In this document: piece after piece, positions 36,644 through 46,137 of the stretch
Layout: every line of letters begins with the position of its first letter
How positions within the stretch are numbered: position 1 is the first letter of the stretch
Source of the DNA: Chloroflexota bacterium
GTDB taxonomy: Bacteria; Chloroflexota; Limnocylindria; P2-11E
Assembly (NCBI GenBank): GCA_005879975.1
Contig: VBIL01000160.1
Location: 1-48,875, forward strand
Length of the DNA: 48,875 nucleotides
Direction of reading: 5' to 3'
Position numbers and translations under genes: made by a program
The notes under the pieces: model-generated
The model's database searches: none
Seen by the model: only the letters and a program-made list of their open reading frames with translations
What the model was told of the DNA's origin: nothing

Positions 36644-39600
36644 CCGCTCCTGCCGGCTGGACCTGCGTCAGTCCGGCTTCCGGCGGAACGGGCACCGTTA
36701 CCTGCAGCTTCTCCACGCTCCAAGCCTTAGCCGCGCCGCAGGTCCTCACGCTCGTGGTGAAGGTGAACCCGGGCACATCCGAGGGCACGACCATCACCAA
36801 CACCGCCGCGGTAACCAGCGCAACGATCGACGCGAACCCGGCGAACAACAGCGCGACCCTGACGACCATGGTCAAGACTCCGTTGGCCGACCTCTTCGCT
36901 ACCACCGCAGACGACCCGGACCCAGTCATCGCCAGCAAGGACCTCACCTACACCCTGACCATCGTCAACTCCGGACCCAACGGTGCGCAGGATGTCTGGG
37001 TCAGCGACCAGATCCCGGCGAAAACCACCTTCGTCTCGCTCGCGCAAACCAACGGCCCCACGTTCAGCTGCAGCACGCCAGCCGTCAGCGGCACCGGCAC
37101 CGTCAGCTGCAGCAGTTCGACATTTGCGTCCGGTGCAACGGCCACGTTCAGGCTCGTGGTGAACGTGAATGCGAACACCACGGCCGGGACCTTGATCTAC
37201 GACACCGTCACCGTCGCGAGCTCAACGAACGATCCGAATCCGAACAACAACTCCGACACCGGGAATACCCATGTCAAGACCGAGGCCGACCTCTTCATCA
37301 CCCAGGCGGATGACCCCGACCCGGTCATCGCCGGAGCCAACCTCACGTACACCCTCACTATCGCCAACGCCGGACCCAACGGCGCCCAAGGCGCCTGGGT
37401 GAGCGACCAGATCCCGGCGAACACCGTCTTCGTCTCGCTCGCCCAAACCAACGGCACCGTGTTCAACTGCAGCGCGCCACCCGTCGGCGGCACCGGGACG
37501 GCAAGCTGCAGCGCCGGCTCGCTCGCCGCCGGGGCCACGGCCACGTTCAGGCTCGTTGTGAACGTGAACGTGAATACCATGGACGGAACCTTGATCCGCG
37601 ACACCGTCACGGTCGGGAGCTCAACGAACGATCCGAATCCATGGAACAACTCCGACACCGGGAAGACTCAGGTCAAGACCGAGGCCGATCTCTCCGTCAC
37701 CAAGGCAGACGACCCGGACCCGGTCATCGCCGGCGATAACCTCACCTATACCCTGACCATCGCCAACGCGGGACCCAACGGCGCCCAAAGCGTCTGGGTC
37801 AGCGACCAGATCCCCGGGAACACCACCTTCGTCTCGCTCGCGCAGAACAGCGGGCCCGCGTTCAGCTGCAGCGCGCCACCCGTCGGCGGCACCGGGACGG
37901 TCAGCTGCAGCAATTCGACATTTGCCTTCGGCGCAACGGCCACGTTCAGGCTCGTGGTGAACGTAAACGCCAACACCACGGACGGAACCTTCATCCGCAA
38001 CACCGTCACGGTCGGGACCTCCACAAACGATCCGAATCCAGGGAACAACTCCGCTACAGTGAAGACTCAGGTCAAGACCGAAGCCGACCTCTCCGTCACC
38101 AAGGCGGATGACCCCGACCCAGTGAGCCCCGGGGCCAACCTCGCGTACATCCTCACCATCGCCAACGCGGGACCCAACGGCGCCCAGGGCGTTTGGGTCA
38201 GCGACGATATCCCGGCGAACACCACCTTCATCTCGCTGGCGCAGAACAGCGGCCCTGTCTTCAACTGCAGCACACCACCCGTCGGCGGCACCGGCACCGT
38301 AGGCTGCAGCGCCGGCTCTCTAGCCGCCGGCGCCATGTCCACGTTCACGCTCGTGGTGAACGTGAACGCGAACACGCCTGACGGAACATTGATCTGCAAC
38401 ACCGTCACGGTCGGGAGCTCCACAAGCGATCCGAATCCGGACAACAACTCCGACACCGAAAAGACAGAGGTCAAGACCGAAGCCGACCTCTCTGTCACCA
38501 AGGCAGACGACCCGGACCCGGTCATCGCTGGCAACGACCTCACGTACACGCTGATCGTCAACAACGCGGGCCCTAGCGACGCGCAGAACGTCGCGGTGAG
38601 CGACGAGATCCCGGCGAACAGCACCTTCGTCTCGCTCGCCCAAACCAACGGCCCTGTCTTCAACTGCAGCACGCCATCCGTCGGCGGCACTGGGACGGTA
38701 GGCTGCAGCGCCGGCTCGCTCGCCGCCGGTGCCACGGCCACGTTCACGCTCGTGGTGAACGTGAACGCGAACACCGCCAGCGGCACCACGATCAAGAACA
38801 CGGTCACCGTCGCGAGCTCCACGAGCGACCCCTGCCCGGGGAACAACAGCGACACGGAGAAGACAGAGGTCAAGACCGCCGCCGACCTCTCCGCCACCAA
38901 GGCTGATGATGTCGACCCGGTCACCGCCGGCAACAACCTCACGTACACGCTCATCGTGAACAACCCCGGTCCCAGCGACGCTCAGACCGTCTCGATCAGC
39001 GATCCGATCCCGGCGAACACCACCTTCGTCTCGCTTGCCCAGAACGGCGGGCCACCCTTCACCTGCAGCACTCCAGCAGTCGGCGGCACGGGCTCGGTCA
39101 CCTGCAACATCGCGACGCTGGCCGCCGGCGCGACGGCCAGCTTCGCGCTCGTGGTGAAGGTGGACGCGAACACGCCCGACGGCACCGTCCTCAGCAACAC
39201 GGTCACCGTGACGAGCACCACGACTGACCCGGTCCCGGGGAACAACAGCGCCACCGAGACGACCAAGGTCAAGAACGTCCCCGCTCCGTCCGCCGATCTT
39301 TCGGTCACGAAGGCTGATGATGTCGACCCGGTCACCGCCGGAAACAACCTTACATACACACTCGTTGTGAACAACCCCGGCCCCAGCGACGCCCAGAGCG
39401 TCTTGGTCAGCGACCCGATCCCGGCGAACACCACCTTCGTCTCGCTTGCCCAAAACGGCGGCCCAGCCTTCACCTGCAGCACTCCAGCAGTCGGCGGCAC
39501 GGGAACGGTCAACTGCAGCATCGCGACGCTGCCTGCCGGTATGTCGGTGACGTTCACGCTCATCGTGAAAGTGGACGCGACCACGGCTGACGGCACCGTC

Positions 39601-40113
39601 CTCAGCAACACGGTCACGGTGACGAGCACCACGACTGACCCGGTCCCGGGGAACAACAGCGCCACCGAGACGACCAAGGTCAAGAACGTCCCCGCTCCGT
39701 CCGCCGATCTTTCGGTCACGAAGGCTGACTCGCCTGACCCAGTCGCTGCCGGGGCCAACCTCACCTACACCCTCACCATCACCAACGCCGGGCCCAGCGA
39801 CGCCCAGAGCGTCTCGGTCAGCGACCCGATCCCGGCGAACACCACCTTCGTCTCGCTTGCCCAAAACACCGGCCCGACCTTCACCTGCAGCACCCCGGCC
39901 GTTAATGGCACGGGCACGGTCACATGCAGCATCGCGACGCTGCCGGCCGGCATGTCGGCCACGTTCACGCTCATCGTAAAAGTGGACGCGACCACGGCTG
40001 ACGGCACCGTCCTGAGCAACACGGTCACCGTCACGAGCAGCACTGCCGACCCGGTCCCGGGGAACAACAGCGCCACCGCGACGACCACGGTGCAGAGCGT
40101 TCCGCCGGCCTGA
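36574..40113 (+). CDS. Secreted DUF11/conserved-repeat-domain protein (8 full repeats and one truncated)
   Basis: Repeats of ADLSVTKADDPDPVIAGxNLTYTLTIANAGPNGAQxVWVSDxIPANTTFVSLAQxxGPxFxCSxPxVGGTGTVxCS...; the first, truncated repeat GGPDSASNVVVTDVVPG starts near 36574; the ORF track starts at GTG 36610. Confidence 0.88.
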   Translation, partial: GPDSASNVVVTDVVPGSTTIVSMTAPAGWTCVSPASGGTGTVTCSFSTLQALAAPQVLTLVVKVNPGTSEGTTITNTAAVTSATIDANPANNSATLTTMVKTPLADLFATTADDPDPVIASKDLTYTLTIVNSGPNGAQDVWVSDQIPAKTTFVSLAQTNGPTFSCSTPAVSGTGTVSCSSSTFASGATATFRLVVNVNANTTAGTLIYDTVTVASSTNDPNPNNNSDTGNTHVKTEADLFITQADDPDPVIAGANLTYTLTIANAGPNGAQGAWVSDQIPANTVFVSLAQTNGTVFNCSAPPVGGTGTASCSAGSLAAGATATFRLVVNVNVNTMDGTLIRDTVTVGSSTNDPNPWNNSDTGKTQVKTEADLSVTKADDPDPVIAGDNLTYTLTIANAGPNGAQSVWVSDQIPGNTTFVSLAQNSGPAFSCSAPPVGGTGTVSCSNSTFAFGATATFRLVVNVNANTTDGTFIRNTVTVGTSTNDPNPGNNSATVKTQVKTEADLSVTKADDPDPVSPGANLAYILTIANAGPNGAQGVWVSDDIPANTTFISLAQNSGPVFNCSTPPVGGTGTVGCSAGSLAAGAMSTFTLVVNVNANTPDGTLICNTVTVGSSTSDPNPDNNSDTEKTEVKTEADLSVTKADDPDPVIAGNDLTYTLIVNNAGPSDAQNVAVSDEIPANSTFVSLAQTNGPVFNCSTPSVGGTGTVGCSAGSLAAGATATFTLVVNVNANTASGTTIKNTVTVASSTSDPCPGNNSDTEKTEVKTAADLSATKADDVDPVTAGNNLTYTLIVNNPGPSDAQTVSISDPIPANTTFVSLAQNGGPPFTCSTPAVGGTGSVTCNIATLAAGATASFALVVKVDANTPDGTVLSNTVTVTSTTTDPVPGNNSATETTKVKNVPAPSADLSVTKADDVDPVTAGNNLTYTLVVNNPGPSDAQSVLVSDPIPANTTFVSLAQNGGPAFTCSTPAVGGTGTVNCSIATLPAGMSVTFTLIVKVDATTADGTVLSNTVTVTSTTTDPVPGNNSATETTKVKNVPAPSADLSVTKADSPDPVAAGANLTYTLTITNAGPSDAQSVSVSDPIPANTTFVSLAQNTGPTFTCSTPAVNGTGTVTCSIATLPAGMSATFTLIVKVDATTADGTVLSNTVTVTSSTADPVPGNNSATATTTVQSVPPA
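36886..40113 (+). repeat. Tandem coding repeat: units start at 36886, 37285, 37684, 38083, 38482, 38881, 39292, 39703
   Basis: Unit starts located at the GCC-GAC/GAT (Ala-Asp) codons; spacing 399 nt up to 38881, then 411 nt. Confidence 0.9.
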
Positions 40114-40121
40114 TCTTCTCG

Positions 40122-40152
40122 CGATCTAGATCGATAGTCCGCGTGCGCACGC
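40122..40152. promoter_or_regulatory. Two perfect 12-bp palindromes in the intergenic region
   Basis: CGATCTAGATCG (40122-40133) and GCGTGCGCACGC (40141-40152), 7 nt apart, upstream of the acyl-CoA synthetase. Confidence 0.55.
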
Positions 40153-40167
40153 CGCGGCTGTCGTACC

Positions 40168-42108
40168 GTGGCGCTAATGCGCCCGGCGTGGGAGCCCACC
40201 GAGCGGTACCTCGAGCGAAGCCGCCTTCGCCGCTTTGCGGAGCGCAACGGGCATCCTGACTACGCATCGATGCTGCGCTGGTCCACCGATGACCTCGCGG
40301 GCTTCTGGCGCGCGACCGAGCGCGACCTCGGGATCGTCTGGCGCACGCCGTACACGCGAGTCCTCGACCAAAGCCGCGGCCTTCCGTGGACGACGTGGTG
40401 GACCGGCGGCCGCATGAACTACGTGGCGACCGCGCTCCGGCACGATCCGACGCACGTCGCGGTCATCGCCGAAGCTGAAGAGGGCACCGTCCGCGTCCTC
40501 ACATACGGGGAGCTCGCCGACCATGTCGCGCGCTTTGCCACGGGTCTGCGCTCGCTCGGCGTCAAGAAGGGCGACCGTGTCGCGGTCTTCCTTCCGCTGA
40601 CGGTCGAATGCGCGGTCGCGGTGCTCGCCATCGGCGCCGTCGGCGCCGTGTTCATCCCGGTGTTCTCGGGATACGGCGCGGAGGCCATCGCCGGACGCCT
40701 AAAGGACGCGGAGGCCAAGGTGCTGGTCTGCGCCGACGGCTTCTTCCGCCGCGGGTCGGTCGTGGCGATGAAGGAGACGGCGGACGAGGCGGCGGACCGC
40801 GCGCCGTCGGTCGAGACCGTCGTTGTGGTCGACCGCGTCGGCCGCGCCTATCCCAAGCGCGGGCGCGATGTCGCCTGGTCGGAGGTCACCCCCGAGGGCG
40901 CGATCCTCGATGTCGCCGACACCAGCGCGGAAGACCCGTTCATGGTCATCTACACGTCCGGCACGACAGGGAAGCCGAAGGGCGCGCTACACGTACACGG
41001 TGGGTTTCCGCTGAAAGCCGCGCAGGACCTCGCGCACTGCTTCGATCTTCAACAAGGCGACGTGATCCTTTGGTCCACCGACATCGGCTGGATGATGGGG
41101 CCGTGGCTCATCGCCGGCGGGTTGATGCTCGGGGCGACCATCGTCCTCTACGACGGCACACCGGACTTCCCCGACGCATCGCGGATGTGGTCGATGGTCG
41201 AACGTCATCGCGTGACCCACCTCGGCATCTCGCCCACGGCGATCCGTGGACTCATGCGCTCCGGGGAGGCTCCTGTGCGAGCGAAGGATCGGTCTTCGCT
41301 CTTCGTGCTCGGTTCGACCGGGGAGCCGTGGAACCCCGACCCGTGGTGGTGGTATTTCCGGAATGTCGGGGAATCGCGCTGCCCGGTCATCAATTACTCG
41401 GGCGGCACCGAAATCTCCGGTGGCATCGTCGGGTGCACGACCTGGACGCCGATCCAGCCAGGCTCGTTCGCCGGCCCCTGCCCGGGCATGGCGGCGGACG
41501 TCGTCGACGAGCAGGGCCGCCCGGTGCGCGGCGCGGTCGGCGAGCTCGTCATCAGCAAGCCCTGGCCGGGAATGACGCGCGGCTTCTGGCGCGACCCGCA
41601 CACCGCGGAAAGCCGCTATCTGCAGACGTACTGGAGTCGCTTCGAGAACGTCTGGGTCCATGGCGACTGGGCGCGGATCGATGATGAGGGCTTCTGGTAC
41701 ATCGAGGGCCGCAGCGACGACACCCTGAAGGTGGCGGGCAAACGCGTCGGGCCGGCCGAGGTCGAATCCGCCGCGGTCGCGCATCCCGCGGTCTCCGAGG
41801 CCGCCGCCATCGGCGTCCCGCACGAGATCAAAGGAGAGGTCATCGTGGTGTTCGCCGTGCTGCGGCCCGGGCACCAGGCTGCGCCCGACCTCGCGCGATC
41901 GGTGCAGGACAAGGTCGCGGAGATCCTCGGGAAGCCGCTGCGGCCCGACGGCGTGCGTTTCGTGACGCAGCTTCCGAAAACGCGGAACGCGAAGATCCTG
42001 CGCCGCGTCATCCGCGGCGCGTACCTCGGGAAGGACGATCTGGGCGATCTCTCATCGCTTGAGAATCCCGCCGCCGTGGACGAGGTGCGGGCGCTCGCGA
42101 TCTCCTGA
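40168..42108 (+). CDS. AMP-dependent acyl-CoA synthetase (acetyl/acetoacetyl-CoA synthetase-like)
   Basis: YTSGTTGKPKGALHVHGGFPLKAAQDLAHCFDLQQGDVILWSTDIGWMMGP; GSTGEPWNPDPWWWYFRNVG; GRSDDTLKVAGKRVGPAEVES. Confidence 0.93.
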   Translation: MALMRPAWEPTERYLERSRLRRFAERNGHPDYASMLRWSTDDLAGFWRATERDLGIVWRTPYTRVLDQSRGLPWTTWWTGGRMNYVATALRHDPTHVAVIAEAEEGTVRVLTYGELADHVARFATGLRSLGVKKGDRVAVFLPLTVECAVAVLAIGAVGAVFIPVFSGYGAEAIAGRLKDAEAKVLVCADGFFRRGSVVAMKETADEAADRAPSVETVVVVDRVGRAYPKRGRDVAWSEVTPEGAILDVADTSAEDPFMVIYTSGTTGKPKGALHVHGGFPLKAAQDLAHCFDLQQGDVILWSTDIGWMMGPWLIAGGLMLGATIVLYDGTPDFPDASRMWSMVERHRVTHLGISPTAIRGLMRSGEAPVRAKDRSSLFVLGSTGEPWNPDPWWWYFRNVGESRCPVINYSGGTEISGGIVGCTTWTPIQPGSFAGPCPGMAADVVDEQGRPVRGAVGELVISKPWPGMTRGFWRDPHTAESRYLQTYWSRFENVWVHGDWARIDDEGFWYIEGRSDDTLKVAGKRVGPAEVESAAVAHPAVSEAAAIGVPHEIKGEVIVVFAVLRPGHQAAPDLARSVQDKVAEILGKPLRPDGVRFVTQLPKTRNAKILRRVIRGAYLGKDDLGDLSSLENPAAVDEVRALAIS

Positions 42109-42122
42109 CGCCTGCGCCGGTG

Positions 42123-43664
42123 ATGGATCGTCGCCGCTTCCTGCGCCTGGCCGGGATGGCCGGCGCGAGCGTATTCGCCGCGTGCGCCACTCCGCCGACG
42201 TCCGCAAGCCCGACGCCGACCGCGGCGCCGATCGAGACCGCGAGCCCAAGTCCGACGGCGACGCTGACGGGCCGGGTGCCGGATTGGAGCGCGCTCGCGC
42301 GCACGCTCAAGGGCGAGCTCATTCGCCCTTCCGACCCGACGTATGACGCGAGGCGTGTCCTCTACAACACGCGCTTCGACGCGATCCGCCCCGATGCGAT
42401 CGCGCGCTGCGTGAGCGTCGACGACGTCCGAGAGTGTGTGGCCTTCGCGGCGTTCACCGGCGTCCCGCTCGCGCTGCGCAGCGGCGGCCACAGCTATGGC
42501 GGCTGGTCGACCGGCAGAGGTCTCGTGATTGACACCGGTCCGCTGAACGCGATCGATGTCCGCGCCGACCGCGTCGTCGTCGGCGCCGGCGCTCGGCTCA
42601 TCGACATCTACGCGGAGACCGCGAGGGCCGGTGCGGGCATCACCGGCGGGAGCTGCGCGACGGTGGGAATCGCCGGCCTCGCCCTCGGCGGCGGGATCGG
42701 CGTGATGTCGCGCGTGTGGGGGCTCACCTGCGACGATCTACTCGCGGCCGAGATCGTGACGGCGGACGCGAACATCCTCACCTGCGACGGGCAGCGCGAG
42801 CCCGACCTCTTCTGGGCGCTCCGCGGCGGAGGCGGCGGAAGCTTCGGCGTGGTGACGTCGCTCACGTTGCGCACGCACCCGGCGAGCGCGCTCGCGCTCG
42901 GCTTCCTCTCGTGGCCGTGGTCGGCGGCGAAGGAGGTCATCGCGGCGTGGCAGGAATGGATGCGCCTGGCGCCGGACGCGCTCTGGTCGAACCTGCACCT
43001 CGACGCGGATCGGTCCGGCGCGCAGCTCACCCTCTATGCCGTGCACTCGGGAAGCGTCGCCTCGCTCAACGCGCAGCTCGATCGCCTCGACGCGCTCGCC
43101 GGGGTCCGCGCGAGCCGCTCGGTCGCCTCGCGGTCGTTCATGGATACGATGATGGTCGACGCCGGATGCCTCGGCCGCAGCGTGTCGCAGTGCCATCTCG
43201 TGGGCGAAACGCCCGACGGTGTGCTGCAGCGCGAGACGTACGCCGGGAAGTCGGTCGTCGCGACCGCGCCGCTCTCGACCGACGCGATCGCGGTGCTCAC
43301 CAAAGGGCTCGAAGGGCCGATCCAGGGAAGCTCCTGGTCGGTCATCTATGACGCGCTCGGCGGAGCCGTGACGCGCCTGGCGCCCGAGGCGACCGCTTTC
43401 CCGCACCGCGGCGCGCTCGGCGTGCTGCAGTTCGTTCAGTCGTGGCCGGCGGACTCACCGACCGCACAGTCGCTCTTTCGCGCGTACCACGAAAGCGTGC
43501 GGAAGCTCGCCGGACCCGCGGCGTACGCAAACTATGCCGACCCTGATCTCGTCGACTGGCCCGAGGCGTACTGGGGCGCGAACTACCCACGCCTTCAGCG
43601 CGTCAAACGCGCGTATGACCCGAAGGAGCTTTTCACCTTCGCACAGGCGATCCGTCCCGCGTAG
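42123..43664 (+). CDS. FAD-binding oxidoreductase (PCMH/BBE type), Tat-like signal and lipobox
   Basis: MDRRRFLRLAGMAGASVFAACATP; LALRSGGHSYGGWSTGRGLVIDTGPLNAI; C-terminal BBE-like YANYADPDLVDWPEAYWGANYPRLQRVKRAYDPKELF. Confidence 0.92.
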   Translation: MDRRRFLRLAGMAGASVFAACATPPTSASPTPTAAPIETASPSPTATLTGRVPDWSALARTLKGELIRPSDPTYDARRVLYNTRFDAIRPDAIARCVSVDDVRECVAFAAFTGVPLALRSGGHSYGGWSTGRGLVIDTGPLNAIDVRADRVVVGAGARLIDIYAETARAGAGITGGSCATVGIAGLALGGGIGVMSRVWGLTCDDLLAAEIVTADANILTCDGQREPDLFWALRGGGGGSFGVVTSLTLRTHPASALALGFLSWPWSAAKEVIAAWQEWMRLAPDALWSNLHLDADRSGAQLTLYAVHSGSVASLNAQLDRLDALAGVRASRSVASRSFMDTMMVDAGCLGRSVSQCHLVGETPDGVLQRETYAGKSVVATAPLSTDAIAVLTKGLEGPIQGSSWSVIYDALGGAVTRLAPEATAFPHRGALGVLQFVQSWPADSPTAQSLFRAYHESVRKLAGPAAYANYADPDLVDWPEAYWGANYPRLQRVKRAYDPKELFTFAQAIRPA

Positions 43665-43743
43665 GCCGATGTCGGGTTGGTGAATATCCGCGCACGGTCG
43701 CGTAACGTCACGGACACCGGCGAGAAAATCGCGGGAGACCCGG

Positions 43744-44559
43744 GTGGTGAAGAGGAATAGCGATATCCGGGGGCTTGCCGGGCGTCTTCACCTCGACGAC
43801 GGTGGCCGAGGCGGCGTGCCTGTCGTCTTCGTCCACGCCTTCGGTGGAAATCTGTCGCATTGGTCGGCGCAGCTGGGGCACCTGCGGCCAAATCGGCGAG
43901 CCATCGCCTTTGACCTGCGCGGTCACGGCGGATCGCAGGCGCCGGGGGACCGCGACTACGCTGTCGACTCCCTCGCGGAGGACATCGGTGCTGTCGCGGA
44001 CGCGCTCGCGCTCACCCGCTTCGTGCTCGTCGGACACAGCCTCGGCGCTGCGGCCTCCATCGCCTTCGCCTGCAACCACCCCGAGCGCGTGGCCGGCCTC
44101 GTTCTCGTGGGCGCACCGGGCAAGGTCCCCGAAGCTCAGGCGCGCCAGATCATGACCGCGATGAGAGCGGACTACGAGAAGACATCAGCCGGCTTCATGG
44201 AAAGGCTCCTCGATGGCGCAGAGGCGAAGGTCCGCGAGCAGGTCAGCGCCGAGTTCAGGAGGATCCAGAAGGAGGCGGCGCTCAAGATCATGGAAGAGGC
44301 CTTCGCGTACGATCCCGTCGCCGATCTCGACGGGTATCCGGGGCCGACGCTCTCGATCACGGCCGCGCAAGCGGACGGCCCGAACGATCTGCACCGCCTT
44401 CGGCCGGACCTCCCACACCAGACCATCGCGGGCGCGAGCCACTGGGTGCAGATGGACAAACCCGAACGGCTCAACCGCATCCTGGATGAGTTCCTCGCCG
44501 GGATCGATGAGGCCGAGCAGCACGACCCGCATCGCCAGCACGCGGGCCGTTACGCCTGA
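43744..44559 (+). CDS. Alpha/beta hydrolase
   Basis: VPVVFVHAFGGNLSHWSAQLGHLRPNRRAIAFDLRGHGGSQAPG...FVLVGHSLGAAASIAFA (GHSLG nucleophile elbow); SHWVQMDKPERLNRILDEFL. Confidence 0.92.
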   Translation: MVKRNSDIRGLAGRLHLDDGGRGGVPVVFVHAFGGNLSHWSAQLGHLRPNRRAIAFDLRGHGGSQAPGDRDYAVDSLAEDIGAVADALALTRFVLVGHSLGAAASIAFACNHPERVAGLVLVGAPGKVPEAQARQIMTAMRADYEKTSAGFMERLLDGAEAKVREQVSAEFRRIQKEAALKIMEEAFAYDPVADLDGYPGPTLSITAAQADGPNDLHRLRPDLPHQTIAGASHWVQMDKPERLNRILDEFLAGIDEAEQHDPHRQHAGRYA

Positions 44560-44570
44560 CGAAGATCCCT

Positions 44571-45347
44571 CTATCGCGCGGTCCACCCTCCGTCGATGAC
44601 CTGCAGCGCTCCGGTGATCCCCGCCGCGGCGTCCGAACAGAGGAACGTGACATAGGCGGCGACCTCGCCCGGCTCCAAGAGCTGCTTGCGCGCCGCCGGC
44701 GCGAGCATGATGTCGCGGACCACGGCGTCCGCGGAGATGCCGTGCACGCGTGCCTGGTCGGCGATCTGTCTGTCGACGAGGGGCGTTCGCACGTAGCTCG
44801 GGCAGATCGCGTTGACGGTCACGCCTTTCTCTGCGGCCTCGAGCGCGATCGTCTTGGTGAGCCCGTTGAGCCCGTGCTTGGCCGCCACGTACGCCGACTT
44901 GTACGGTGAGGCAACGAGGCCGTGGACGGATGAGATGTTGATCACCCGGCCCCAGCCCTTCTCGTACATGCGCGGGATCGCGTACCTCGTGAGGTAGAAG
45001 GCGCCGAACAGCATCACGCGGATGAGGTACTCCCACCTCTCCTCGGGGAACTCCTCGATCGGCGCGACATGCTGGAGTCCCGCGTTGTTCACAAGGATGT
45101 CCACGCCGCCGAGCTCATCCATCGCGGCGTGGACGAGCGCGCGGCAGTCCTCACGCCGCGAGACATCCGCCTTCCGGAAGGTGCCGCCGATCGACGAGGC
45201 GAGCTCCGCGCCGCTCTGCTCGTCGAGATCGGCGACGAGGACGCGCGCGCCATGCTCCGCGAAGTCCATCGCGATCGCACGACCGATCCCGCTCGCGCCA
45301 CCCGTGACGAGCGCGCTCCTGCCAGAGAGATCGATCCCGCCCTTCAC
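44571..45347 (-). CDS. SDR-family 3-hydroxybutyrate dehydrogenase
   Basis: GTG at 45347: IDLSGRSALVTGGASGIGRAIAMDFAEHGARVLVADLD...NNAGLQHVAPIEEFPEERW...INISSVHGLVASPYKSAYVAAKHGLNGLTKTIALEAAEKGVTVNAICPSYVRTPLV. Confidence 0.9.
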   Translation of the reverse strand: MKGGIDLSGRSALVTGGASGIGRAIAMDFAEHGARVLVADLDEQSGAELASSIGGTFRKADVSRREDCRALVHAAMDELGGVDILVNNAGLQHVAPIEEFPEERWEYLIRVMLFGAFYLTRYAIPRMYEKGWGRVINISSVHGLVASPYKSAYVAAKHGLNGLTKTIALEAAEKGVTVNAICPSYVRTPLVDRQIADQARVHGISADAVVRDIMLAPAARKQLLEPGEVAAYVTFLCSDAAAGITGALQVIDGGWTAR

Positions 45348-45384
45348 GAGGCGACGAACGATACGCAGCCCTATCCTCCCGCGC

Positions 45385-46137
45385 ACGGACGGATTTGCCA
45401 TCGAGACGCGCGGCGTCACCAAAGAGTTCGTGGGGTTCCGCGCCGTGAACGGCGTCGACCTTCGGCTCGAAGCCGGACGCGTCCACGCCCTCGTCGGCCC
45501 CAACGGCGCGGGGAAGACGAGCTTGTTCAATCTCCTTACTGGGTTCCTCAAACCCACGAGCGGCGAGATCCTCCTCTTCGGGCGCGACGCGACCCACCTT
45601 CGCGCGGACCAGATCGCCAACCTCGGCGTCGCGCGCTCCTTCCAGATCACGAGCCTCTTCGAGCAGCTCTCCGCGCTGGAGCACGTCCTCCTGGCACTCC
45701 AGTCCGCGACAGATCTTGGCCTTCGCTTCTGGTCGTCCGAAGGCGCGCTACGCCGCTTTGTGCCGCGCGGCCGCGAACTGCTCGGCGAGGTCGGGCTCGA
45801 GGCCGTCGCCGATCGTCCGGCGAGCGGCCTCCCGTACGGGCAAAAGCGCGCGCTCGAGCTCGCGATCGCGCTCGCGCGCGAACCGCGGCTCCTCCTTCTG
45901 GACGAGCCGACCTCAGGCATGGGCCTCGAGGACGTGAGCCGAACCATCGCACTGATCCGGCACGTCGCGGGCGGTCGGACGGTACTGCTCGTCGAACACA
46001 ACATGGGCGTGGTCGCCGAGGTGGCGCAGCGCGTCGTGGTCATGCAGCAAGGCCGGGTGATCGCTGACGGGCCGTACGAGGTGGTCCGTCACGATCCGGC
46101 GGTCATCGCGGCGTATCTGGGGCAAGTGGATGCTTGA
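45385..46137 (+). CDS. Branched-chain-amino-acid-type ABC transporter ATP-binding protein (LivG-like); start codon unresolved
   Basis: FAIETRGVTKEFVGFRAVNGVDLRLEAGRVHALVGPNGAGKTSLFNLLTGFLKPTSGEI...LLLDEPTSGMGLEDVSRTIALIR. N-terminal strand lies upstream of the first reasonable GTG (about 45430). The only other in-frame start, GTG 45303, overlaps the divergent SDR gene. 45385 is approximate. Confidence 0.85.
   Translation, partial: TDGFAIETRGVTKEFVGFRAVNGVDLRLEAGRVHALVGPNGAGKTSLFNLLTGFLKPTSGEILLFGRDATHLRADQIANLGVARSFQITSLFEQLSALEHVLLALQSATDLGLRFWSSEGALRRFVPRGRELLGEVGLEAVADRPASGLPYGQKRALELAIALAREPRLLLLDEPTSGMGLEDVSRTIALIRHVAGGRTVLLVEHNMGVVAEVAQRVVVMQQGRVIADGPYEVVRHDPAVIAAYLGQVDA

Noticed and set aside
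37197-39864. Long antisense ORFs (e.g. 38067..38963, 38320..39864, 38982..39764 minus) opposite the DUF11 gene
   Set aside because: They mirror the tandem repeat and GC-rich codon bias of the plus-strand gene; translations are low-complexity and no independent RBS or family motif was seen.
36886-40113. Regular repeats considered as a CRISPR or satellite array
   Set aside because: Units are about 400 nt, fully coding in one frame and encode DUF11-like domains.
45022-45391. LivG-like ORF starting at 45022
   Set aside because: The upstream part is antisense to the SDR gene and Ser/Arg/Pro-rich with no ABC homology.
44571-46043. Minus ORF 44571..46043 as a 490-aa fused protein
   Set aside because: Only the part from 45347 downstream is SDR-like; the N-terminal extension is antisense to the LivG-like ATPase and low-complexity.
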